A stretch of 64,000 bases of DNA from an uncultured Acidobacteriaceae bacterium (GTDB lineage Bacteria > Acidobacteriota > Terriglobia > Terriglobales > Acidobacteriaceae): positions 186,001-250,000 of the forward strand of contig CALFMO010000007.1 of NCBI GenBank assembly GCA_937879855.1, in the 5' to 3' direction. Position 1 is the stretch's first letter, and each line of letters starts with the position of its first letter. Positions 12,797-20,493 of this stretch are shown here, piece after piece. Position numbers and translations under genes: made by a program. Below the pieces are notes generated by a model that had not been told where the DNA came from, ran no database searches, and was given only the letters and a program-made list of their open reading frames with translations.

Positions 12797-14504
12797 TCCC
12801 TCCTGCTGATTGCGCCGCAATCCGGGTCAGGTCTGGCAAGTCACGAGGCACCGCGGGTAGCGCTTCTCCCGCTAGAAATTCGCGTAACTCCGTGTCTGTG
12901 TGGCGAGCAAAGAAGCGACGCAAATTTTCGCCCGGTTCGCGCTGTTCCATGTATTGCCCTAACAGACGTTCGAGAGCATCGGGCACTTCGGTCGCGGGGC
13001 AGCGATATCCGATGGGGCGAGCCGTCGACTGGTGCAATCCCAACGCTCCGCCGACGCAGAAATAGTAAGCGTCGACCATGCGGCCCTGAACTTTGATTTT
13101 CTTGCCTTCGATTCCGATGTCGGCGATCCAATGTTGTCCGCAACTGTTGGGGCATCCGGTGACGTGCAACTTCAGGTGCTGATCGAAGCCCGGCAAACGC
13201 TCTTCCATTTCCTCGACCAGCCAGCGGGAGAAGCTTTTGGTTTCGGTGATGGCAAGTTTGCAAAATTCGGTGCCGCTGCACGCGACTGTGCCGCGCCAAA
13301 AGGCAGAGCCGCCGACTTTCAGTCCGATCGTGTTGAATTCTTGCGCCAGTGATTCAGCATTGATCGTGGGTACATTCACAACCAGCAAGTTCTGCATGTT
13401 GGTGGCGCGCAATTCGCCGCCGGCAAAGCGCTCGGCGAGATCCGCAGCCGCCTGCATCTGTTCCGCGGTGATTCGCCCCCGCAGTGCCACGGCTCCCACA
13501 TAGGAAAGGCCGGGCTGCTTCTGCGCATGAATTCCCACATGGTCACGGTAGACGTCGTCAGGCGGACGCTCGTCGACCGCGGGATCGAGCCGAAATCCGA
13601 TGCGCTCCTGCAGTTCGCCCAGGAAACGATCGGCAGTCCATCCGTGCCGAAGGAATAGAAATTTCAGGCGGGCCCGCTCGCGATGTTCGCGCAGAACTTC
13701 GGAGTCGCGGAACAATTCCGCAATGCCCTTAACGACGGGTAGAACCTGGTTCCAGCGCACGAACGCATTCAGCCGCGCACCAAGATAAGGTTCCGCCGAT
13801 AGCCCTCCCGCGACTCGCAGCGAGAAGCCGACTTCGGGCTTCCCGCCAACCACGCGGGTCAAAGCAGTCAAGCCAATGTCATTGATTTCCGGATAGGGGC
13901 ACCACACCCTGCATCCGGTAATGGAAATTTTGAACTTGCGCGGCAGGTTGTAAAAATCCGCGTTCCCAGCGAGTAACCGCGAAACTTCCTGCACGAGAGG
14001 AGAGGCATCCACGATTTCGTCGGCATCCACACCCGCGACCGGGCATCCGGTCACATTGCGCACAACGTCGCCGCAAGCACCGGTTGTATTCAGCCCAACC
14101 TGCCAGAGTCCTTCGAGTACTTCCGGCAGCGACTCTATCGTGACCCAATGTAGTTGAATGTTTTGACGAACGGTGAGGTCGGCAATTCCGTTGGCGTGGC
14201 GGCGAGTGAGATCGGCAATGGCGCGCAGTTGCTTCGAATTCATCATGCCGTTGGGAATTCGGATGCGCACCATGAAGCGCTGCAGCGCGCGGCCTTCCCC
14301 GGCATTCCCGCCGGTCACTCCCGCTCCGTCCCCCTGGGTGTAAACGCCCCACCAGCGGAAATACGTTCCGATCCATTCGGGAGGAATGGAGTCGAATCCT
14401 TCGCGGGCAAAGCGCCGGATTTCCTCGAGGCCTTCCCAAGGGTTCCTAGCGCGCTTCAGCCGCTCGACTTTTTGTGCCTTGGTTTCTTTCGCTGCGATTG
14501 TCAT
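12786..14504 (-). CDS. Siroheme sulfite (or nitrite) reductase, ferredoxin type
   Basis: Six-electron reduction by a siroheme-4Fe-4S enzyme. The 572-residue protein has the two ferredoxin-like half-domains (TVRQNIQLHWVTIE in the first) and the cofactor ligands Cys409, Cys415, Cys451 and Cys455 (CSGTEFC and CPNSC). Sequence alone does not fully separate NirA-type nitrite reductases from sulfite reductases. Operon context with cysH and siroheme genes, and a cysteine-rich leader upstream, argue for sulfite. The start is the ATG at 14504: the longer frame begins with a GTG inside the attenuator hairpin and cannot be right. First gene of the operon. Confidence 0.92.
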   Translation of the reverse strand: MTIAAKETKAQKVERLKRARNPWEGLEEIRRFAREGFDSIPPEWIGTYFRWWGVYTQGDGAGVTGGNAGEGRALQRFMVRIRIPNGMMNSKQLRAIADLTRRHANGIADLTVRQNIQLHWVTIESLPEVLEGLWQVGLNTTGACGDVVRNVTGCPVAGVDADEIVDASPLVQEVSRLLAGNADFYNLPRKFKISITGCRVWCPYPEINDIGLTALTRVVGGKPEVGFSLRVAGGLSAEPYLGARLNAFVRWNQVLPVVKGIAELFRDSEVLREHRERARLKFLFLRHGWTADRFLGELQERIGFRLDPAVDERPPDDVYRDHVGIHAQKQPGLSYVGAVALRGRITAEQMQAAADLAERFAGGELRATNMQNLLVVNVPTINAESLAQEFNTIGLKVGGSAFWRGTVACSGTEFCKLAITETKSFSRWLVEEMEERLPGFDQHLKLHVTGCPNSCGQHWIADIGIEGKKIKVQGRMVDAYYFCVGGALGLHQSTARPIGYRCPATEVPDALERLLGQYMEQREPGENLRRFFARHTDTELREFLAGEALPAVPRDLPDLTRIAAQSAGGIGD

Positions 14505-14532
14505 AAAGTTTCGAACCGAAAATTTTGTGCCG

Positions 14533-14574
14533 GAAAATAAAAAACCCACCGCCAGGTTCGTCTGGCGATGGGTT
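14533..14574 (-). terminator. Attenuator terminator upstream of the sulfite reductase operon
   Basis: Reading on the minus strand, AACCCATCGCCAG pairs over 13 positions (one T-G wobble) with CTGGCGGTGGGTT and is followed by TTTTTATTTT. It sits 29 bases before the sulfite reductase ATG and after the cysteine leader peptide. The 5' arm contains CGCCAGA (14567-14561), exactly complementary to TCTGGCG inside the leader peptide frame (14629-14623), which would be the antiterminator. The stem is almost the same sequence as the one before aspartate kinase. Confidence 0.85.
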
Positions 14575-14602
14575 GATGAGTGCTGGAATTAAGAAATCAG
14601 TC

Positions 14603-14668
14603 TTAGGTCAGCAGCCTCCCCGCGCCAGAGCGCACGCATGCACAACAACAACAAGTGCAGCAGCACAT
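14603..14668 (-). CDS. Cysteine-rich leader peptide of the sulfur assimilation operon
   Basis: A 21-residue frame beginning MCCCTCCCCACV: eight of the first eleven residues are Cys (three TGC, four TGT, then TGC). It begins about 30 bases after a predicted transcription start, stops at TAA 14603-14605, and is followed by an antiterminator/terminator pair and the sulfite reductase gene. This is what cysteine attenuation requires: scarcity of charged tRNA-Cys stalls the ribosome early, frees TCTGGCG to pair with the terminator arm, and the operon is read. No clear Shine-Dalgarno is visible. Chance occurrence of seven Cys codons in this exact position is very unlikely. Confidence 0.85.
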   Translation of the reverse strand: MCCCTCCCCACVRSGAGRLLT

Positions 14669-14705
14669 TGCGCGAAGGTTGGAGCTATCTGACATTCGAG
14701 TTTAG

Positions 14706-14735
14706 ATTCTAGGTTGAAGCAGCTTGCGCCGTCAA
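14706..14735 (-). promoter_or_regulatory. Predicted sigma-70 promoter of the cys attenuator operon
   Basis: Minus-strand TTGACG (14735-14730), an 18-base spacer and TAGAAT (14711-14706). Transcription would begin near 14699, placing about 30 bases before the Cys-rich leader peptide. It is the only good promoter seen between this operon and the divergent sialidase-like gene. Confidence 0.65.
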
Positions 14736-15008
14736 CAACCTTACGTAACTGCTTGGATTCATAAATTGAATGGAAAGCATCATAATTTTTTTGCGACGCG
14801 CAATTAGTATGACCTCGCTGTAGAATCAACCACTTAGAAATCCAACAACTGTTAAGTGATAATCGTTGTCGCTCTGGAAATTCAACGATAGGCATGCCCA
14901 TCTGGACGTTGATAGCGGCAGACGCGGGAGTTGCCGGAGGGTAGCTTTGTGTTCTGAAACTCCTTCCTTAGCCGCACGGGCGTGATAACGAATACCGGGG
15001 GATTTCGA

Positions 15009-16463
15009 ATGTTCTTCGCGCGACGCAATCGCCGATTCGAATCGAGCACTGTCTTTATTCTCTTCATAAGCATGACTCCGAGCGTGCAGAGTCAGGATCT
15101 GCCGAAAGCGCCACACGCACAGGTCTTTACCCTTACTCCCGCGCCGGGTTATTTCACCGAACCGGCGATTGCAGTGAATCCCACAAATCCTCAGCAGGTG
15201 GTCGGTGTTTTTCAGGACAATGCGCACGCCTCCTACTCGTGGGACGCGGGACAGACCTGGCAATTGGCCGAGGGCGTCGATCCCAAGAACTACCGCGTCT
15301 CCGGCGACGTGTCCGTCGCTTTCGATAATCAGGGTCACGCCGTTATCTGTTACATCGCTTTCGACAAGTTGGGCACGTTCAATTACTGGGCGCATGGCGC
15401 TACGCGCAACGGAATTTTTGTGCGGCGATCGCTCGATGGCGGAAAGACATGGGAGGCGGGCCACATTCCGGTCGCTGAACAGCCAAGTTCGCCGGGGATT
15501 CCGTTTGAAGACAAGCCGTATATCGTGGCCGACAATTCGAAAAGCAAGTACGCAGGCAATCTCTACATTGGATGGACTCGCTGGAGAATCGCCGACTCTC
15601 AAATGGTGCTTTCCCGGTCCACCGACGACGGAAAGACATGGTCGCAGCCCATCGAAATCGATGCGCATCCTGGTCTGCCACGCGATGATAATGGCGCCGC
15701 CGAGGGCTTCGAAGGCGCCGTCGGCCCTGATGGCAAGCTCTATGCCATATGGAGCCAGGACAATACGATCATGCTGACCGTATCCCACGACGGCGGCAAG
15801 ACTTTCTCTCATGCCCGGGCAGTCATTCACACTGCGCCCATCATGTTCGCTATACAGACTCTGGAGCGCGCGAACGGATTTCCGCAAATTGCCATCGATC
15901 CCAAAAACAGCCATCTCTATGTGACCTGGAGCGATTACCGCAACGGCGATCTTGATGTATTCATCGCGAACTCCCGTGATGGAGGCAAGCATTGGACGGC
16001 GCCGGTTCGCGTGAACGATGATCCGATTCACAATGGAGCGGAACAGTTCTTCCAGTGGCTTGCCGTGGACCCGACCGACGGGTCGATTGATGTTCTTTTT
16101 TATGACCGCCGGGGAGATCCTCAAAACAAAAAGCAGATAGTGGTTCTAGCGCGCTCAACAGATGGTGGACACACCTTCAGCAATTACGCCTGGACTGATA
16201 ATCCGTTTGAAGCCAGCGGGGTATTCTTCGGTGACTACAGCGGCCTTGCGGCGTATGGCGGTCGGGTCTATGGCATCTGGACCGAGAAACCTGCGTCCGC
16301 GCCTGAGTCTAAGGAAACTCCCGAAGCCAAAGACCAGCCCGAAGCGAAGGACAAATCTGCGGAGGACAAGGACAAAGACGGGAAAGATTCCAAACCCAAG
16401 CGCGAAGGCACGATCGTGAAAGTGGGAACCGCCGACTTCACCGGACTGGCGCAGTCAAGGTAG
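15009..16463 (+). CDS. Secreted sialidase-like beta-propeller protein with Asp-box repeats
   Basis: Exported protein of 484 residues built of BNR/Asp-box repeats: SWDAGQTW, SLDGGKTW, STDDGKTW, SHDGGKTF, SRDGGKHW and STDGGHTF, the six-bladed exo-alpha-sialidase fold. It is unclear whether it hydrolyses sialic acid; many environmental members are of unknown specificity. The start is ATG 15009, with GGGGGA eight bases upstream and a signal peptide (FFARRNRRFESSTVFILFIS) directly after. A GTG nine codons earlier is less likely. The last 45 residues are a charged Lys/Glu/Asp/Pro linker (KETPEAKDQPEAKDKSAEDK) followed by a short tail. A strong hairpin ends the gene. Confidence 0.85.
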   Translation: MFFARRNRRFESSTVFILFISMTPSVQSQDLPKAPHAQVFTLTPAPGYFTEPAIAVNPTNPQQVVGVFQDNAHASYSWDAGQTWQLAEGVDPKNYRVSGDVSVAFDNQGHAVICYIAFDKLGTFNYWAHGATRNGIFVRRSLDGGKTWEAGHIPVAEQPSSPGIPFEDKPYIVADNSKSKYAGNLYIGWTRWRIADSQMVLSRSTDDGKTWSQPIEIDAHPGLPRDDNGAAEGFEGAVGPDGKLYAIWSQDNTIMLTVSHDGGKTFSHARAVIHTAPIMFAIQTLERANGFPQIAIDPKNSHLYVTWSDYRNGDLDVFIANSRDGGKHWTAPVRVNDDPIHNGAEQFFQWLAVDPTDGSIDVLFYDRRGDPQNKKQIVVLARSTDGGHTFSNYAWTDNPFEASGVFFGDYSGLAAYGGRVYGIWTEKPASAPESKETPEAKDQPEAKDKSAEDKDKDGKDSKPKREGTIVKVGTADFTGLAQSR

Positions 16464-16498
16464 ATTTCATGGTGCCGCGTAATTGTTTTCAGAAGTAA

Positions 16499-16527
16499 AA
16501 AAGCGATCTCACGAGGAGATCGCTTTT
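16499..16527. terminator. Bidirectional intrinsic terminator
   Basis: A perfect 12-bp stem (AAAAGCGATCTC at 16499-16510 with GAGATCGCTTTT at 16516-16527) and a 5-base loop, T-rich on both strands. It lies between the ends of the sialidase-like gene and the small minus-strand gene and serves both. Confidence 0.85.
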
Positions 16528-16549
16528 CACATCCAGCGAATTAAGCCAG

Positions 16550-16864
16550 CTACCTGGAAATCCCGCCTCGATTATTAGAGCCTTCATCTTCTTCTTGCGT
16601 GGCTTTGGACTCGCGATTTTCGAGCTCCGCCTGACGAAGCACCGTGGCTTCCGCCGGATCAGTTCCCGCCTTTAAGTTGGTTTTCTCCAGGAAGTAGCGC
16701 CAGCCCTCATGGCGATCCGCCGAACTCTGGTTGCTTTCGAACTTCTTCAAGGCCGACTCTGCATTGGCTCGTCCTTTGACCACCTCGACGACTCCCCCAG
16801 ACTCATAGGTGCGCACGTTATGACGTATGACAACGTAGGATGCCTTGAGGTCGTCGTTAGTCAA
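16550..16864 (-). CDS. Small hypothetical protein, 104 aa
   Basis: I do not recognise the function. The frame opens MTNDDLKASYVVIRHNVRTY and is charged, without signal peptide or membrane segment, and has an acidic low-complexity C-terminus. The central HEGWRYFLEKT stretch reads like a real folded core. The start is a TTG at 16864 with GGGAGA seven bases upstream. A strong shared terminator follows the gene. Codon use looks like its neighbours, so I consider it genuine. Confidence 0.65.
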   Translation of the reverse strand: MTNDDLKASYVVIRHNVRTYESGGVVEVVKGRANAESALKKFESNQSSADRHEGWRYFLEKTNLKAGTDPAEATVLRQAELENRESKATQEEDEGSNNRGGISR

Positions 16865-17780
16865 AAGTCTCCCTTTTGTGCACTACACAAATGCTCTCCT
16901 TTCAGATTATGCGCGAAAGCCGTTATTGGCAAGCGGGGCGCGGCTCGGTAAGCGGTTCCTCTTCCCATTCTCCGGCGCGGAAACATTGTCCGGCGACTAA
17001 TTCTCGCGGAGCTCGCCGCCGAGTCCTGGCTTGAAAGCTGGTTACAAATCGGCTCCACTCCACGCTACGCCCAAGGAATGGAGGATCAAGGAGTCTCCGG
17101 TTGTTATCTTGGAAGCATCCACGACGATTTGGTAGGCGTAGGATGCACCAGGATCTCGACTTGCGCACCACGCCGCGTGCTGAAAAATGCCTTCGCAAAA
17201 CGCGCAAGGGGTTGGGGCGCTGCATGAATTGCTGTTGTGAGTGGAAGCGGGATTGGAGTTGTTCATTGCTCTTGTCCTGGCAAACCGTATTTGTTTCCGA
17301 AAAAAAGGCCGCGATAGTTGGATGGCTAGTCGCACTCCGCTACGCGAACTTGCAGTGCGTTCCCGTTGCAAATACTCGGAAAAAGTATCCGACATCGGTG
17401 ATTTAAGCCCACCAGCGTCAGGTAAAAGCAGCAGGCGGCGCGCGTCGGTGATTTAAATCACACGTTGTGGTGACGAGACGCGGATTTGCATTCAGTCGCT
17501 TCCCGGATGACGAAACTTCTTCTCACGCTGTCTCGCGCCAACGGCGCGTTTATTCGAAGGTCCGCGCTATGCACGCAATGTCCTTCCTGGGACCTCCCAA
17601 AACGGGAAATTTGTTCAAGTTGCGATGAACCCTTGTCGATGAACAGACAAGAGCTCCGTTTCTCTCATGGGAAGTTAAGCGAGCAGGCCGCCTATCGGGA
17701 GCGCCCACAGGCTGAGTGCGGCTCAACGGATGCCGAGAGAGAGTGGGAGCCTGCCAAGTTCATTTCTAAGCGGAGAATTC
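16865..17780. other. Long non-coding stretch before the TonB receptor
   Basis: About 900 bp without a convincing gene. Open frames exist on both strands (for example 17042-17395 minus and 17486-17935 plus) but lack recognisable domains, good starts and protein-like composition. The stretch holds two copies of TCGGTGATTTAA, 51 bp apart (17395 and 17446), the second inside a perfect palindrome. It probably contains the control region of the TonB receptor operon. I looked for a cobalamin or c-di-GMP riboswitch and did not find the conserved core of either. Confidence 0.5.
17448..17461. promoter_or_regulatory. Palindromic operator-like site GTGATTTAAATCAC
   Basis: A perfect 14-bp palindrome resembling a Crp/Fnr-type operator (TGA-N-TCA half-sites). 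A partial copy, GTGATTTAA, lies at 17398-17406. It is 320 bp upstream of the TonB receptor start, so direct control of that gene is possible but not shown. Confidence 0.4.
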
Positions 17781-19826
17781 ATGAAGCTGCGAACAGCAAT
17801 GCGGCGAAGGATTGGTCGGTGCCGATGCGCTCTGCCTCGTTGGATTTCGCTCCTGTTGTGGATCTCAATTGTCGGCTCGATAGCTGCCAGCGGACAGAAC
17901 GACGACATCATGGATCTGAGCCCGGAGGCGCTTAAGAAGTTACAGGTTTATAGCGCCTCGATGTATCTGCAGAGCGACCGGGAAGCGCCCTCCTCCGTAA
18001 CCGTCATTACCGCCGAGCAGATTCGGCAGTTCGGATATCGAACGCTGGCGGATGCGCTCCGCAGCGTTCGTGGGTTCGATGTTACTTATGATCGTAACTA
18101 CAGCTATGTTGGAGTGCGCGGGTTCTCTCGCCCAGGTGGGTATAACGATCAGATCCTACTGCTGATCAACGGTCACCGTCTCAATGATAACGTTTACGAT
18201 TTTGCCAAAATTGGGACCGAGTTCCCGCTCGACGTCGACTTGATTGAGCGCATCGAGATTGTGCGCGGGCCCAGTTCTTCGTTGTATGGTACAAGCGCCT
18301 TTCTTGCCGTTATCAACGTAATCACTAAAACGGTTCAGACCGCGTCTGGAGCTGAATTCTCTGCCGATGCCGGGGGCTTCGGCTCTTACGGTGGACGTTC
18401 CACCGTCGGCGGAGCCTATCACTCGGTGGACGGACTCTTTTCCGCGACAGTCTATGACAGCGCTGGTCCTAGCAGTTTGTTCTTCCCAGCATTTGATAGT
18501 ACCGCGACAAACCACGGAGTTGCCCAGAACGCAGATCGCGATGCATCCAGAAGTTTTTACGGCAGCCTCCATTTCGGACACTTCACCTTGGAAGGTCTGG
18601 GGGCCACGCGGGAGAAGGGCGTCCCGACTGCGTCGTTTGGTCAAGTTTTCAACGATCGCCGCAGTCGGACGGTGGATTCCAGCGGTTATTTGGAACTTCG
18701 CTACGACCGCCTCATTTTCCAGGATACAGAGTTTACTGCCAGCGTCTATTTCGATCGCGACCTCTACCATGGGGTTTACGTCTACGCCCCTTTCACCGTT
18801 TCGTCGGAGGATGTGCTCAATGAAGACTCCGCGCGCGGCGACGTTTTCGGCACAAGTGCCCGGCTGACCAGGACTCTAGGGCGAACCCACAAACTGACCG
18901 GTGGCGTGGAGTTCCGAGACGATTTGCACCAGGACCAGACGAACTATAACTTGAATCCTTTTCAGGCTGTGCTCGACGATCGTAGAACGTCGCAGGAGTG
19001 GGCGGTTTTTGTAGAGGACGAATTCACTATCAAGAAAGGATTGATTCTCAATGCGGGATTGCGCCACGACCAATACCAGCAGTCTGGGGGAACCACCAAC
19101 CCGCGGCTTGCGCTGATTTACAGCCCTCGGAAGCGGACCGCGTTTAAGCTGATCTACGGCCAGGCCTTCCGGGCTCCCAACAATTACGAGCTTTACTTCG
19201 GCGACCAGATCAGCATTGAGCCCAACCCATTTTTGCGCCCGGAAAAAATCCGCACGGAAGAACTCATTTGGGAACAGGATCTGAGCACGAATTTCCGAAT
19301 CTCGGCCTCGGGCTTCGGCAATCAATTTACCGATCTCATCAACCAGGAAGTCGACCCGACCACGGATTTGATTGTCTACAAAAACTTTGAGAGCGCCGAC
19401 AACCGCGGCGTTGAGGTGGAGTTGGGAGGCAAAGTCTCTTCGGGCATCGAAGGTCGGGTGAGCTATACGCTGCAGAAAACAGTGAATTCATCTACCGGTC
19501 TTTGGCTACCGGATTCCCCCGCCCAACTGACGAAGGCAAACATCGTCGTTCCGATCGCTCGCCGCAGGCTGACCATTGGTTTCGAACTGCAATATACCGA
19601 TTTCAGGAGGAATCTGGCTGCATCGCAGGTCGGAAGTTACGCAGTGTCCAACGTAACTCTCCGCAGCCGTGAATTTGCCGGAGGGTTTCGACTGTCGGGC
19701 AGCGTTTATAACCTTTTCAATAGCGGCTACAGCGATCCGGTGGGAGAGGAAATTGTGGGGTCCACCGTGCGGCAGAATGGCCGCGACTTCCGAATACAAC
19801 TCACGCGCACATTCCGTTTCCAATGA
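17781..19826 (+). CDS. TonB-dependent outer membrane receptor
   Basis: Outer membrane receptor of 681 residues. A long N-terminal signal (basic MKLRTAMRRRIGRCRCALPR, then hydrophobic) leads to DLSPEALKKLQVYSAS and the plug domain (about 55-165: SSVTVITAEQIRQFGYRTLA, then IEIVRGPSSSLYGTSAFLAV). The rest is a beta barrel ending in FRIQLTRTFRFQ with a terminal aromatic. I use the ATG at 17781, preceded by GCGGAG at good spacing. It is followed after 4 bp by a YfiR-family gene and then a histidine kinase. Such DLS-type receptors often accompany YfiR and CHASE8 proteins, suggesting sensing rather than only uptake. The ligand is unknown. Confidence 0.92.
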   Translation: MKLRTAMRRRIGRCRCALPRWISLLLWISIVGSIAASGQNDDIMDLSPEALKKLQVYSASMYLQSDREAPSSVTVITAEQIRQFGYRTLADALRSVRGFDVTYDRNYSYVGVRGFSRPGGYNDQILLLINGHRLNDNVYDFAKIGTEFPLDVDLIERIEIVRGPSSSLYGTSAFLAVINVITKTVQTASGAEFSADAGGFGSYGGRSTVGGAYHSVDGLFSATVYDSAGPSSLFFPAFDSTATNHGVAQNADRDASRSFYGSLHFGHFTLEGLGATREKGVPTASFGQVFNDRRSRTVDSSGYLELRYDRLIFQDTEFTASVYFDRDLYHGVYVYAPFTVSSEDVLNEDSARGDVFGTSARLTRTLGRTHKLTGGVEFRDDLHQDQTNYNLNPFQAVLDDRRTSQEWAVFVEDEFTIKKGLILNAGLRHDQYQQSGGTTNPRLALIYSPRKRTAFKLIYGQAFRAPNNYELYFGDQISIEPNPFLRPEKIRTEELIWEQDLSTNFRISASGFGNQFTDLINQEVDPTTDLIVYKNFESADNRGVEVELGGKVSSGIEGRVSYTLQKTVNSSTGLWLPDSPAQLTKANIVVPIARRRLTIGFELQYTDFRRNLAASQVGSYAVSNVTLRSREFAGGFRLSGSVYNLFNSGYSDPVGEEIVGSTVRQNGRDFRIQLTRTFRFQ

Positions 19827-19830
19827 GGCG

Positions 19831-20493
19831 ATGTCGATACATGTCCAACTCGAGTCCGTTGCCTCGAACCGCAAGTGTCGTCGCAAGACTGCAAAATCAC
19901 GCAGCCCCGTCTTCAGGAAGATCGCCTGCATCAGACCCGCCTTTGCGATTGGTTTCCTGACGATTGGCGTGGTTCTAGGTCTCGCGCGACAGATCTCGGC
20001 TCAGGCTGTCGAAGAGAGCCGGGTGAAGGCGGCCTACCTCTACAATTTCGCGAAGTTTGTGGAATGGCCTGCGGGTGTATTCCGCACTCCTGACGATCCG
20101 GCGGTGATCTGCGTGGTTGGCGACCAGCGGACCAGTGATGTGCTGGAGCCGGCGGTTTCGGGGAAAAGGGCCAACGGACGTCCGGTGGAAGCTCGCCGAC
20201 CACGTTCCACAGCGGAATTCAAGTCCTGCCAAGTTCTGTTCATCGGTTTCTCCGACAAAAAGCGCATAGCGGAGTTGCTCACAGGATTACAGAAAGCGAG
20301 TGTTCTTACTGTGGGTCAGAGCGACCAGTTTATTCCGCTGGGAGGAATGATCAATCTGGCGCTTAAGAACAGCACCATCGAACTGGAGATCGATCCTGAA
20401 GCTTCCAATGCTGCGGGGCTGAAAATCAGTTCGCGTCTTCTGGTCGTCGCCCGGCTGGTCAAGGAGACGGATCAACAAAGAGGCGCGCGATGA
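19831..20493 (+). CDS. YfiR-family (DUF4154) periplasmic protein
   Basis: A 220-residue exported protein. After a cytoplasmic stretch of about 40 residues a hydrophobic segment (AFAIGFLTIGVVLGLARQIS) acts as signal or anchor. The YfiR domain follows: VKAAYLYNFAKFVEWP, then AVICVVGDQ, then CQVLFIGFSDKKR, and a final NSTIELEIDPEASNAAGLKI. In Pseudomonas, YfiR is a periplasmic repressor that binds the CHASE8 sensor of the cyclase YfiN. Here the next gene, overlapping by 4 bp, is a kinase with a YfiN-like sensor, so YfiR may gate a kinase instead. That partnership is inferred from order and domain type. Confidence 0.85.
   Translation: MSIHVQLESVASNRKCRRKTAKSRSPVFRKIACIRPAFAIGFLTIGVVLGLARQISAQAVEESRVKAAYLYNFAKFVEWPAGVFRTPDDPAVICVVGDQRTSDVLEPAVSGKRANGRPVEARRPRSTAEFKSCQVLFIGFSDKKRIAELLTGLQKASVLTVGQSDQFIPLGGMINLALKNSTIELEIDPEASNAAGLKISSRLLVVARLVKETDQQRGAR

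Noticed and set aside
14505..14549. Upstream extension of the sulfite reductase to 14549
   Set aside because: The start would be a GTG inside the terminator stem; the family N-terminus and the ATG at 14504 fit better.
14575..14735. SAM riboswitch or T-box before the sulfite reductase
   Set aside because: No SAM-I conserved core or T-box motif was seen; the Cys codon run with antiterminator pairing explains the terminator better.
14826..16124. 432-codon minus-strand frame opposite the sialidase-like gene
   Set aside because: It is the reverse reading of a gene with clear Asp-box repeats and signal peptide; the antisense product has no recognisable domain and extends into the cys promoter region.
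17042..17395. 117-codon minus-strand gene in the long intergenic stretch
   Set aside because: No domain, no ribosome site, composition unlike neighbours; overlaps equally long frames on the other strand.
17462..17780. Cobalamin or c-di-GMP riboswitch before the TonB receptor
   Set aside because: The conserved cores of these classes are not present; only general GC-rich stems were seen.
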